Assembly (NCBI GenBank): GCA_018907035.1
Contig: JACCIC010000004.1
Location: 2,223,501-2,287,500 of the forward strand
Direction of reading: 5' to 3'
Source: Sycobia sp. Sy_11
Lineage: Eukaryota > Arthropoda > Insecta > Hymenoptera > Epichrysomallidae
Length of the DNA stretch: 64,000 nucleotides
Below are positions 1 through 11,447 of the stretch, in pieces (positions within the stretch are counted from its first letter, which is position 1; the number at the start of each line of letters is the position of its first letter). The notes under the pieces are model-generated. The model saw only the letters and a program-made list of their open reading frames with translations. It had not been told where the DNA came from and ran no database searches. The translations under genes were made by a program, and so were the position numbers.

Positions 1-649
1 TCCAACCAACTTCTGGTGCAGCCCTTCCCCTGGAAGCGAGGTGGGAGTGCCGCCTTCAGCGCATGCACATGCGCGGTTGGGTAAACGCGGTTTTATATAA
101 TAGTTTAATAAATGTAATCAGATTTTCTTTCACTTGTTATAATATTTCGTTTTAATTTCATCGCTTTTAAAATATAATATAACTCGATTATAATATCATA
201 ATCGAGTACACTATAAATATAAATGTAATAACTAATAGATAAGCACTTAAGTATGATGAATAAATAAACAATAAATATTTAAATATTTATTTCGTTAAAT
301 TTTTATTCAATCAAATTATTAGTTTTTCTGCGCGAGCGAACGTACTCGTCGCAAGATTAACAAAAGAAAAAAGAAAACAAAACAATTGCGTACTTATATC
401 AAATATATAATATTAATAAATTTAAATTCGGAACAAAAGAAAAAAATAGATAAATGATTGGCAGAAATATGAGTTAGTTACAGATTTATAATTATAAATA
501 TACAAGTGGCCTTCTTATATGTAGCTATCTTTCAGTTATAGCCGCGGATCGTGAAAAGAAAAAGAAACGTAATATATGTTATGCCTTATATTTCGTACAG
601 AAGTTATTTGATTACTTTCTAATGTTTTATTCGACATGATGTGGGCCCA
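1..649. other. Start of window, presumed ALiX intron, no gene recognised
   Basis: AT-rich sequence without a recognisable coding exon. The first 100 or so bases are clearly richer in G and C than the rest; they read open in one frame for about 50 codons but resemble no part of the Bro1 domain, so the missing upstream ALiX exon is not identified here. Probably intronic because the first visible exon at 3312 begins inside the Bro1 domain. Confidence 0.5.
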
Positions 650-668
650 TACGAGGTCAGACAATTAA

Positions 669-1705
669 CCTTTGAAGGACCGGGTTTTGAGGTTTCGAAT
701 CCTCCTTGCAAAGTGCCCAAATTCATATCTTATATCACGCATCAACTATGTACAATGGTCCTATCATGAACCGAGTCGATACATCGGCTCTCCGGCCCTG
801 GAGGGTCAGGAAAATTTTTTAGGTAAAATAGGAATAAAATCATATTCTCAGGTTTTGAGATGTGCTGCATCCAAATTTGGAGTCTGATCGGTCATAAGCA
901 GAGTCTGCAAGGCCAAATGCAGAAAGATCATATATATTGGAACAAAAATTATATCTAAGAGTATCCCGAGGTGCTACATCTGAATCTGGCACTTGTTTGA
1001 TTGTGAATAGACATAATTATACTCATTCTTCTGTCTATATGGCCATCTCAGGGGTTATGTGTTTTGATTTGTGCTTTTTTTTTAGAAATGTGGAGTAGCG
1101 GTCGAGAGTGAAATTAGCCTCTCTTTCGCATCGGTGGTTGCCCATATGCAGGCGTTATATAAGAGACTTGTGTCACTTATATTATTCCTTCTAGAATAAA
1201 TTTCTAATTATAATTGTATGATCTAAATTATCATGATATATACGTTTCTAGCAAAAATTATATCTGTGATTTTACTGGCAAACTACTTTCACGAGAATAA
1301 ATTCAGAAATTTATCTGAATAATGATATTGACAGAAATGCGACTGTTTGAATGAGAAAATTCGGTGTCAAGCGTTCTCAAAATTTCAAAACCAATTTTAA
1401 AGATTTCCCTGGGTATATTCTCAACCTGATCTTGGAGAAATCTTCATCTCTCTTTTTATTTGAGGTCAAAATGACGTAAAACCCGAACTCCGTGACTTCA
1501 TAAACATAAAGATATATATTTTGCAATGATTGAAACCATATTGCTAGGTTTGATCTTAAAATGACCTTCATTCATCTTGACTCTGAAATTAGAAGGTCAA
1601 ACCAACTTCAAATACGAACTTAGCGCATCAATCTACTTAAGGATAAAGAGGTATCCTAGCTTTATGTTTTTGAGCCGATATATCGGCTTTCCGAGCCTTT
1701 AGAGG
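669..1705. mobile_element. 1.04 kb insertion at TTAA inside the mariner A terminal repeat
   Basis: This block splits the mariner A left terminal repeat. It is flanked by TTAA at 665-668 and TTAA at 1706-1709, and removing the block plus one TTAA restores the uninterrupted end seen at 39.63 kb. A TTAA target duplication is the hallmark of piggyBac and Kolobok elements. The ends are weakly inverted (CCTTTGAAGGACCGG at the left; CCTCTAAAGGCTCGG read from the right). The segment near 772-810 also resembles the right end in direct orientation. No transposase reading frame is present, so this is a non-autonomous element of uncertain family. Confidence 0.7.
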
Positions 1706-1748
1706 TTAAGTAATGCGATAAAATTAAAAAATCGAGTATATTTAAAAA

Positions 1749-2826
1749 TTAAGGTAAATTGCTGCGACCCCCTTCAACGTAATCCGCTTCCACTGTATAC
1801 ACATATTCCATCGAGTTTTTCAGTTTTCGTAACAATTCTGGAACAATTCTTGTGGGTACCCTCGTCACATATTCTTGGATGCCTTCAACGGAGTCCAAGT
1901 GTCGACCTTTGACGAATATTTTTAAATAGGGGAATAGGAAAAAGTCGCAGGTTGTCATGTCCGGTGAATAGGACGGTTGTGGTAACGTTGCGATGCCGTT
2001 AGACGCAAAAAAACTGCGAGACTCTGAACGCACTGTGACAGAGAGCATTGTCGCGATGCAGAACTCAAGCCTTTGCGATCTCTCAAGCCATTGGACGTAC
2101 TCTGAGCACCTTTTTCGTAATTTTTCGAGCACTTTGCAGTAGAATATATGATGTACGATTTATCCAGGTGGTACAAACTCTTTGTGAATCACCCTTTTGC
2201 AGTTGAAGAAGCAAATGAACATGGCTTTCACTTTGGACTTGCTCACTCTGGCCTTCTTTGCCGTTGGCGTTCCAGGAGACAGCCTCTGTTGCCTTTGGCG
2301 TTTAGTTTCGGAGTCATATTGAAAGAAACAACTTTTATCAGCAGTAATAACTCGATCGAGAAGAGTAGAATCACTTTCACAATCTTGATCGATGTTCATT
2401 CGGTGAGCTTTTTGCTTATCTGAAAGATTTTCTTCGGTTCATTCTGTACGGTCTTCGCGCACAGCTTTTTCATGGCGAAATTTTCGGTTAAGATCTTTCT
2501 AACTGTTTCTCGATTAATATTCAACTCGTCAGCCAACATTTGAATGGTTAGTCGCCAGTCTTGACGACCAAGACGCCAGTCGTGGACGCGCTGCGCATTC
2601 GCGTCGGTGCGTACTTGAATTGGCCTTCCGCTCCGCACCTCGTCTTTGACGTTTTCACTGCCTTTTTAAAAATCAGCATGCCACCGAAGCACGTACGACA
2701 TAGGGCATCACTACCATAAACTTTAAGCACTTTTTCATAAGTTTCTGTCGCGGTTTCGCCGAGTTTTCCACAAAATTTTATCGCACACCGTTGTTCGAAA
2801 TTTTGTCTGTTCCATTTTCGTAACAT
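1749..2826 (-). pseudogene. mariner A transposase, broken (GVQW3-like mariner group)
   Basis: Pieces of one mariner transposase in order on the minus strand. The N-terminal helix-turn-helix part is near 2826-2640 (motifs CAIKFC and [12 protein letters not shown]), followed by SGRP near 2635. The first catalytic segment near 2340 reads ITADKS where family members have TGDES. KKARVSKSKVK lies near 2260. The second catalytic segment (HRDNALCHSA) lies in another frame near 2060 and the third (CDFFLF) near 1950. At least two frameshifts and several stops separate them. This architecture belongs to DD34D mariners whose domesticated vertebrate relatives are named GVQW3. No function is expected now. 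Confidence 0.85.
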
Positions 2827-3311
2827 GTACTACTCGCGCGTTGTTACAAAACACTGTACAGTTGGCGAAGAAATTATTGTTTATTTATTAGAAGGGTCGT
2901 TAAGGTCTTAATCGAGAGAGTAGGGATCTACTATTACGGTGGCGTAGTTACAGGTTCGCAGTGTTACCACAGGCCGAAAAATAAAATCGGTTGCATTATT
3001 ATATATCCAATATTATATATCCCCGCCATTACAATTAATCATACCTAAGAGTGTGCAAACTACATACGCTCCCTGAGTTCACAAACGTAGGTGCCCCGTA
3101 TTAGCACAGCTCTGTGCACTGGAACATACTGAGCATTGGCAGGCAGAGAATTTGATTCTCTTTCCCGAGCTTCCTGCCCCTACTTCAATACAGTTTCTAG
3201 TTTTAAAAATAAAATATTTTGTTAATGATGATTCTATAATTATATTCGTATATTATATTAAATATGTCAAAGAAAAATATAAGTAAAACAAAAAGTACAT
3301 TTCGATTGCAG

Positions 3312-3413
3312 ATGGCAGGCAAACAGCTTGGATATCGTGGAATGTCTGAGTACTATCAATCCATGATTTGCAAAAATAACAAACTTATTGGAGAAGAAAT
3401 AGCTAGATTAGAA
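3312..3413 (+). CDS. ALiX: ALiX exon, Bro1 domain (34 codons)
   Basis: Follows the acceptor TTGCAG (3306-3311) and ends before the donor GTGAGTA. It encodes [10 protein letters not shown] then [19 protein letters not shown]. The ATG at its start is not a translation start: the segment aligns with the middle of the Bro1 domain (an -EYHQS...GEEIARL- helix region), phase 0 on both sides. The 310 bases upstream (3001-3311) show nothing else. The following intron is 11.1 kb. Confidence 0.9.
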
Positions 3414-3665
3414 GTGAGTATTATCTAACAATTAAGATTTTATAATAGATTTTTACTTTTCTTTATCAGTCAATTAATTTATATATTCAATTTTAAAAAA
3501 ATAGTTAATTTAATAGATGTCCAAATTGTTTTCATTTTTGTTATTCTTAAGTTCATTGTAAACTCACAAATACTTTTAAAATGATAAATATAATATTATA
3601 TAATTATCAAATCGATCCATTTATCGTTATACACTTTTAAAACACATGTTTAATAATATTTATAT

Positions 3666-3702
<37 letters not shown>

Positions 3703-4933
3703 ATGTATGTTTATAGGACGTTCAACAGAACATGTGAGCATATCATATTATATTATATAATTTTATTTATCCAAAACTATACAGTACACTCTAGATTTTT
3801 TGAAATATAAGTACAAAAAACAACATTTTTTGGTATTTTATACATCATGATTCTTTCTATTTAATAATTTTTTGGTAAATTATACCATATCATATCATAT
3901 CATATCATATCATATCATATCATATCATATCATATCATATCATATCATATCATATCATATCATATCATATCATATCATATCATATCATATCATATCATAT
4001 CATATCATATCATATCATATCATATCATATCATATCATATCATATCATATCATATCATATCATATCATATCATATCATATCATATCATATCATATCATAT
4101 CATATCATATCATATCATATCATATCATATCATATCATATCATATCATATCATATCATATCATATCATATCATATCATATCATATCATATCATATCATAT
4201 CATATCATATCATATCATATCATATCATATCATATCATATCATATCATACTATTTTATAAAGACAAAGCGTGTTTTTGTTTGTACGCGATAACCGAAAAA
4301 ACTACTGAACCGATTGTTCTGAAATTTGACATATAGATTCTATATTATCTTGGGAAGGACACAGGCTATGTTTTTTATTGAAAATCATTTTACTTTTATC
4401 AATAAACTAAATTAATGGTTTTAACAATCAGTTCGACAAGCGGCCACGAGGTGGCGTCTTGAATCACGAACATCAACTCAAAGTAGTCCCCTTAAAGGAT
4501 TAATACCAGGCCAGCTCAAGTGAATGTTCATATCCAACTTTGGGATTCGTATCCTAAAGAAGATGTGACGTTAGTCGGTATTACCTTTTTTGTTCTTCAC
4601 GTTTATCTGACACTACTCTCACACCTTATGGATATCTTTTGATTTTCGTACAGTTTTGAATTTTTCTCACATGAAAAATGCTTTCTTTCTCTCTCGCTCT
4701 CTCTGTTTTGGTCTTCCTTTCCTTCTTCTCTTATTCTTATAAATGGTTCTGTATGCTAACTCATACTGAATATAGTTTGGGACAAAAAATTATATATTTT
4801 TGTATTTATACGTTATATTAACTTCAGATTTGTGACAAGAGACTATGTTTTTTAGTTTGAACAAAAGAAATAATGGCAAAATAGGGTTCTTTACCAATAA
4901 CTTCGAAACTATGTAGATATATGTATATGTATG

Positions 4934-4969
<36 letters not shown>

Positions 4970-6473
4970 AGGTATATTATATATTGTACATATTATATAT
5001 ACACATTTTAAATATGGTTTCTACTGATAAATATTGTATTGGCGTGTTCGGGCGGTTGATTACCATATCCCGTTGCCTCAAGACGATTTCTATAGGCAGT
5101 TGTGTGTTTGGATGATAGAATGCGATGTCCAGGTGTCTCTGGGCGATTTCTACGGGCAATATTATATTTAGTTGATAGAAAACGACGTGCAGATATGAGG
5201 AAATGAACTTCTATGAGAAGATTCATGTTGAGACGGTATTCTTTCCGAACGACTTCTACGGGGAGTATCATGTTTAGTCGTTAGCAAGCGATGCTAGCTT
5301 TCTCGGGACGACGTGTACTGGATCTATCGTATTTAGTTGGTAGGAAACGATGTTTAGGTATGATGGGACAACTCCTACAGGGAGTTTTGTGTTCGGATGA
5401 TAGAATGCGATTTCCAGATGATTTGGAACGGCTTTTACGGGGAGTGTCATGTATAGTTAGTGGGACACGATGTCCAGGTATGTCAGTACGACTTCTATGA
5501 AGAGATTCATATTCTATCATTCGAACACGCACACTCCCAGTAAGAATCGTCCCGGGATAACTAGACATTGTATTCTACCTCTCCAACACATAACTCCCTA
5601 TAGCAGTCGTCCCGAAACATTTCCTATAGTGCGAACATGATGCTCTCTGCAAACGTCGTCTCGAGACACTTGCACATCTTTTTCTACCGCTCGAACTCGA
5701 AAGTACAATTTTTTCCATTGAAGCGGTATTTAATATGCATATATATATATATATATATATTGTATAAAATGGTTGGCAAAATACATTCAAGCAGCTTTTT
5801 ATACAGCAGCGACGATAGGTAAATTACGGTCAATTATTTATAGAAATATATATTTGTATATATGAGTTCTTTTTACTTAGATATTATTGAATTGTTTATG
5901 AAATCGGTTAAATTATTATCTCAGGCGAAGCCGAAACGTGGGATGCAAGTTTTCTATAACCTCAGTTAGCCATTTTCATAATGAGCTATTCTACACGTTT
6001 GAAGGTTACTTTGACTCAATGATGCGCATATAATGTGTAATGATATTGATATATACAATAAGCATCTTACAATCAACACTGATTTATATGTTTCCAATAA
6101 ATCTTAGTTTTCAAAGTGGGTATATTCTTAGGTCTAAATAGAATATGATTTAGGTGATGATATTCTACTGGATATACTTACTTCACCATGCAGCCAAAAT
6201 GTATATATGACGGTCTGACCTTCATTAAAATAGGTACGTGGAAATCACTAATACTGTTTCCTGATAAGGACTGATGACTGACTTCAATTAGCTTGCTGTT
6301 CTTGGATCAAAATGAAAATATAGTAATGTACCACTTCGTAATGGTTCTCATGTAATTAAAGAGCAGTAACCATTTTCAATAGTTTCATCAACTTTCGTGG
6401 CCATCTTTTATTTTCGGCTTTACAATCTTTGGTTGTATGTTTAGATCTTCTATGCGACGAGCATGTACCACGC

Positions 6474-6512
<39 letters not shown>

Positions 6513-6539
6513 TATATATAAATATATATATATAAATAT

Positions 6540-6584
<45 letters not shown>

Positions 6585-8450
6585 GAGTGTGAATAAGTCT
6601 TTCCCGTTTTTTGTAAGAGATGGCGCCACCAATACTGTGCGAGTATTCAATGGTTACATATGTCATAATCAAAGCTTATTCATATGTCAACATACTAACA
6701 CATTAGTTAAAATTTTTTCGCATCATAAATTTTTGATATCGTGAAAATGTCGAAATTTGAGCCGAGTCGACGTCATTTGCGGGAAGTTTCACTTTATTGG
6801 TTCAATTTGAAGAAATCTGCTGCCGAGACGCATCGATTGCTTCAGGAGGCTTATGGAGAAGGTTGTGTCGATGATTCAAGTGTTCGCGGATGGTTTCGAC
6901 GCTTCAAAAGCGGTGATTTCGACGTGAAAGACAAGGAGCGTTCCGGGCGGCCGCAAATCTTTGAAGATCGAGAATTGGCGACTTTGCTTGATGAAGATTC
7001 TTCACCAGCTAGGTGTGGTTTACTATGAGCTTCTGAAACCGAATGAAAGGATCACAGGCGAGGTCTATCGACGAAAATTGATGCGTTTGAGCCGCGCACT
7101 GCGAGAAAAACGGCCACAATACTCCGACAGGCACGACAAAGTTATTTTGCAACATGACAATGCTCGCCCACATGTTGCACCGCCGGTGAAAACATACTTA
7201 GAAACGCTCAAATGGGAAGTCCTACCCCACCCGCCGTATAGTCCAGACGTTGCTCCGTCTGATTACCATCTCTTCAGATCGATGACGCATGGCCTGGCTG
7301 ACCAGCACTTCCATTCCTACGAGGAAGCCAAAAAATGGGTGGATGACTGGATAGAGGCCAAACCGGTCGAATTTTTTCGCAACGGGATTCGTATGTTGCC
7401 AGAAAGATGGGAAAAAGTTGTAGCTAGCGATGGCCAATACTTTCAATAATTCATTTGTAACCATTTTTTCACAATAAAGGCTCAAAATTTGAAAAAAACG
7501 GGAAAGACTTATTCACATACCTGATATTTTTATTTTTTATTTTTATTTTTATTTTTATTTCATTTTTAGATTGAATTGATTGGACTGTAAGACCAATAAA
7601 AAAATATTTATTAATAGAAAATGACGGAAAATATTTTATTAAGCTAACGTGTATCCATTTTCCATAATAAAAATTCTTTCTCGCATTAAAAAAGGTCGGA
7701 AAGTAAGTTCACCTCCTAATATTTTTCAGTATCATATGCATTTTTGGTCAAAACATTCTTTATAATTAATTATTTTACTTCCTTTGTATTTTAAATTTCT
7801 ATTTGCTTTTGTTCTTTTAAATGCTTTATACAGATCTGAAATTTAGATGAATCTAGTTTTTTTAACGATAATAATGATATAATAAATAGATAAACATTAA
7901 GATAATACATTACATTAATTAAAATAATATTAATTAATTATTAAAATATTCATTTCATAAAATCTTAATTTCAAAGATCAAAGGAAGTTATAATTTTAAC
8001 TCTAAGATGTATTTAGTTGATCATCAAAATTAATATTAATTGTTATTATTATTTTTTTAAAATTATTATTAACGTTTTCTATTGTTATTCCTCATTATGT
8101 TTATTATTACTTATTAGTTTAATTTTCATAAAAATTAAAATTTTTGTTGCTTGTAGATATTTTAATATTATTAAAATTTTGTTAATAGTTAGATTTGCGA
8201 CGACCGAAAATATATGGTCGCGGAAATTATTTTTATACAAATAAATTAGATATAAATATACGACACGAGTAAGAAATAATATTGTATCATACAAATAATT
8301 ATCCAACATGTCCGCATGACACAACGAATATTACACGTGAAATAGTATTTCAACGCGCAATCGATACACGTACACACGAAAAGGTCGCGACGATCACTGA
8401 AAGACGCATAGTAGATAAACCAGCAAACTCGAAATAGAGAGAGCTCTATC

Positions 8451-8504
<54 letters not shown>

Positions 8505-11405
8505 CGCCGAACATAGTTATACCAATACACGGGAGGGGATACACCTCGCGTGGCAGGTGTATTATACTTGTGCCTGCTATTCCCCTCTAACGCATAACCG
8601 CACGCTACCGTTCTCTGTCATACTCGACTGGTGCGAATATTGAGAAGTATACCGTGGTAGGGGAACCCGAGAGTTCCTACATCAGTGCATATACTGGGAT
8701 TGTACATAACGGGTGTCCCGAACGAAAACACCCGCCGCATTTAATTATGACGCACAATAAGATGAATACATTGTGCGTCTGCATATATATCTTCATGAGT
8801 AAATGTATGTAATCATACACTTATGCATATACACGTAGGGATGCATATGTATATGTACATGCATATAGTTATTTGAACTATTATAAGTAAAATAATTTAA
8901 TATGTTATTAGATTATTATAAATAAAATACGACAGAAATATTATATTATAAATACTTACTATGAATCAATTCTGTAATTATAATATTATACCGAGTTTTA
9001 TAATAAAAATACATAATTACTAAATATAATTATTATTATTAATATAAAATATTATTATTATGATAAAACGGCTCGTCCGCTGATAGACGAGCGGCATAAT
9101 TGTCGTAAAGTCGTAATAAATTGACTTGCAAAAGGCAAAATCGGTGGTTCGCCCGGTGAGCCAACTACCTTGAAGTCGATTCACACGAACTTCTCCCTGA
9201 GCTAACCAGATGTCCAGAGCTCGATAAATTCTATCTCTAAAATCCTTGTCTGAATTATTAACTTGATCTCTGTTGCGCGGCGCTACTCAAAAAACAGACG
9301 GTTAATAATTTACCTACTCCGAAGAGAACGTGATCCTGGTTGCGAGGCGCTCTTCTAAAGACCAGCCATTCTCTTATCCTATCATTATCTATTACCTCTT
9401 AATTCTTGATCCTGGTTGCGAGGCGCTCCTCAAAAGACCAGCGGAAATAAGCGTACCATTAGTTTTACCTTATAAAATCAGTCTGATTTATTAAATTCCC
9501 CGCGTGAAAAATAACATAGGGCATTCGTGTGGAAAATAGCGCCGAATTAATAACGTTGCGGAAATTAGTGCGCGTTTAATAAAATATATACAGTTAGTTT
9601 TATTAATCTAGTTTAATAAGTTTCGCGTTATTTTTATTTATTTATTTACTATTCGTATTTTGATTTTTGTTATCGCACCGTTTCAGAACTTGGAAGTTGA
9701 ATAATTATATATTTTAACATTTAAAAAAATATAATGTGTTTCGAAAATAAATTATTTTCCTGATCCGCAATTCGTTCCAGAAAAACTTCCTCCCCTCTCA
9801 AAACTACCCTGGTAAATACAGCGTAAGCTATCTCGAGGGGGGTAGGAATGTTACAGATTTCTTAATAAATAAATTTTTGTCATAAATTCGGAGGCGAAAT
9901 AATTTTCTTTTTCTAAGCAACATCTGCAGCCCATTAGTTGACCCATAACCACCCTCAATGATTAAAGTGATTTAATTAAAAGAAAAAAATGGAACAAATA
10001 CTCTCCCCCAAAGAAGGTTGGCGTATTTGAGCCAAATGTAGGTGGGAGAACTTATGTCTTGAGCTCGCGGTTTTGATCCACCGGTGCAGGTGCGCGGCAT
10101 TTGAACCGATTGTTCGGGAGGTAAAATTACGTGAATGGAACATGTATGCGTGAAGCGACAGGGTTCTTTTTCGATATGAGCTGAACACACAAAGAGCTGA
10201 CTTGAGGTGAGCTGATAGTGAATCTTATAACACTTTAATGATTGACTTTTTACTATTTAATTTTTAACTTTTAAACAGTTAATATTTCATTACCATACGT
10301 CTCAGTACATTAGCTACATGTAACATAGATAATATTACTTGGGGTATCACAGAATCTGGGCTTATTAGAGATAGTTAGTACTAGAATCGGATGTGGAAAT
10401 TACTACTAAAAGAAAATAAAAATGAAATTAAATTAAAAATTCAAATAAAATAATTTATATTCTATGCTAGTAAAGGACAATCGGACTGCCCTATCATCTT
10501 CAATTTACATTTATCTTTAATGTCTGACATTTTGCACCGCTCCGATTCATCTTCCATGATTAAACTGTTATTTACGATCAAACCGCTATTTAACTAGTTC
10601 AGTCCTTAAAGATGAACCGCAGCGCTTCCAAACGGCGAATATTAAAGGCACTTTATATTTACTGTGCTGGGGGAAGTCAGATTGTCCTTTACTAAAATAG
10701 AATATAGATTGTTTTTAGTTTTTGAATTTTTCATTTAATTAAATTTTTATTTTAATTTTTAGTAGTAATGTCCATTTCAGATTCTACGGGGTGGTGATAA
10801 ACCAAGGCAGTCTGACTTATTATATTAGTAGAGTATATTATTGTATACAGCGTGAAAGACCAACAAAAATATTATTAATTAAATTCACAACACTCGAAAT
10901 AAATATAATTTATAAGTTATTCATCTGAGTCTGTCTTACGTAGCTAAGTGAAGATATTAAATAAAGTTTAGAGAAAAAGTATGTGACGATAATTCTCTAG
11001 TTCGATTTTAGTAGGTCCTTCGATAAAAGACAATTTTCATGTTTATTTACAAAATTAATACCCACTAACGTCGTACCTTCTTAAGAATACGAATCTCAAA
11101 GTTGGATATAGCGATTCAACTGAGATGGCTTGGTATTAATACTTTAAGCGGACAACTTTGTGTTCATTTTCAAGTTTCAAGACACCAGCTACTGCCTGCT
11201 GGTGAAACTGACTGCTAAGAACGTTATCTTAATTTATTGATGAAAGTAAAATGATTTTCAATAAAAAAACATTGCTTATTTCTTTCCGAAGATAATATAG
11301 AATCTGTATGTCAAATTTCAGAATAATCGATTGAGTAGTTTTTTTGGTTATCGTGCAGAAAGAAAAACATGCTGTCTTTATAAAATAGTATGATATGATA
11401 TGATA

Positions 11406-11447
<42 letters not shown>

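Larger units (their letters stand above)
652..3000 (-). mobile_element. mariner family A copy 1, interrupted by a nested insertion
   Basis: A mariner-type element on the minus strand. Its left terminal repeat starts right after a TA at 650-651 with CGAGGTCAGACAATTAA, breaks off at a TTAA, and resumes at 1706-1710 as TTAAG followed by TAATGCGAT. The joined sequence matches the uninterrupted end of a sister copy at 39.63 kb. The right side (about 2860-3000) contains the family 5' leader, also seen in the 39.6 kb copy, but lacks the outermost repeat, so the element is truncated there. The transposase reading frame between 1749 and 2826 is broken. Not able to move on its own. Confidence 0.85.

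Noticed and set aside
1..110. GC-rich start of the window as the upstream ALiX exon
   Set aside because: None of its frames resembles the Bro1 domain part expected before the exon at 3312.
3886..4250. CRISPR-like regular repeat
   Set aside because: Five-base units without spacers in a eukaryotic sequence: a microsatellite.
3872..4336. 154-codon open frame made of a five-residue repeat
   Set aside because: It is the translation of the CATAT microsatellite plus a Helitron-like end; no coding evidence.
6388..6744. Open frames rich in Ile and Tyr across a TA array
   Set aside because: Products of the (TA)n repeat in several frames and on both strands.
8017..8324. Short frames on both strands in AT-rich DNA
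   Set aside because: Low-complexity, Ile/Lys/Phe/Tyr-rich translations typical of random AT-rich sequence.
9972..10190. Two overlapping 70-codon minus-strand frames
   Set aside because: Different frames of the same DNA, no motif, no splice signals that join them to anything.
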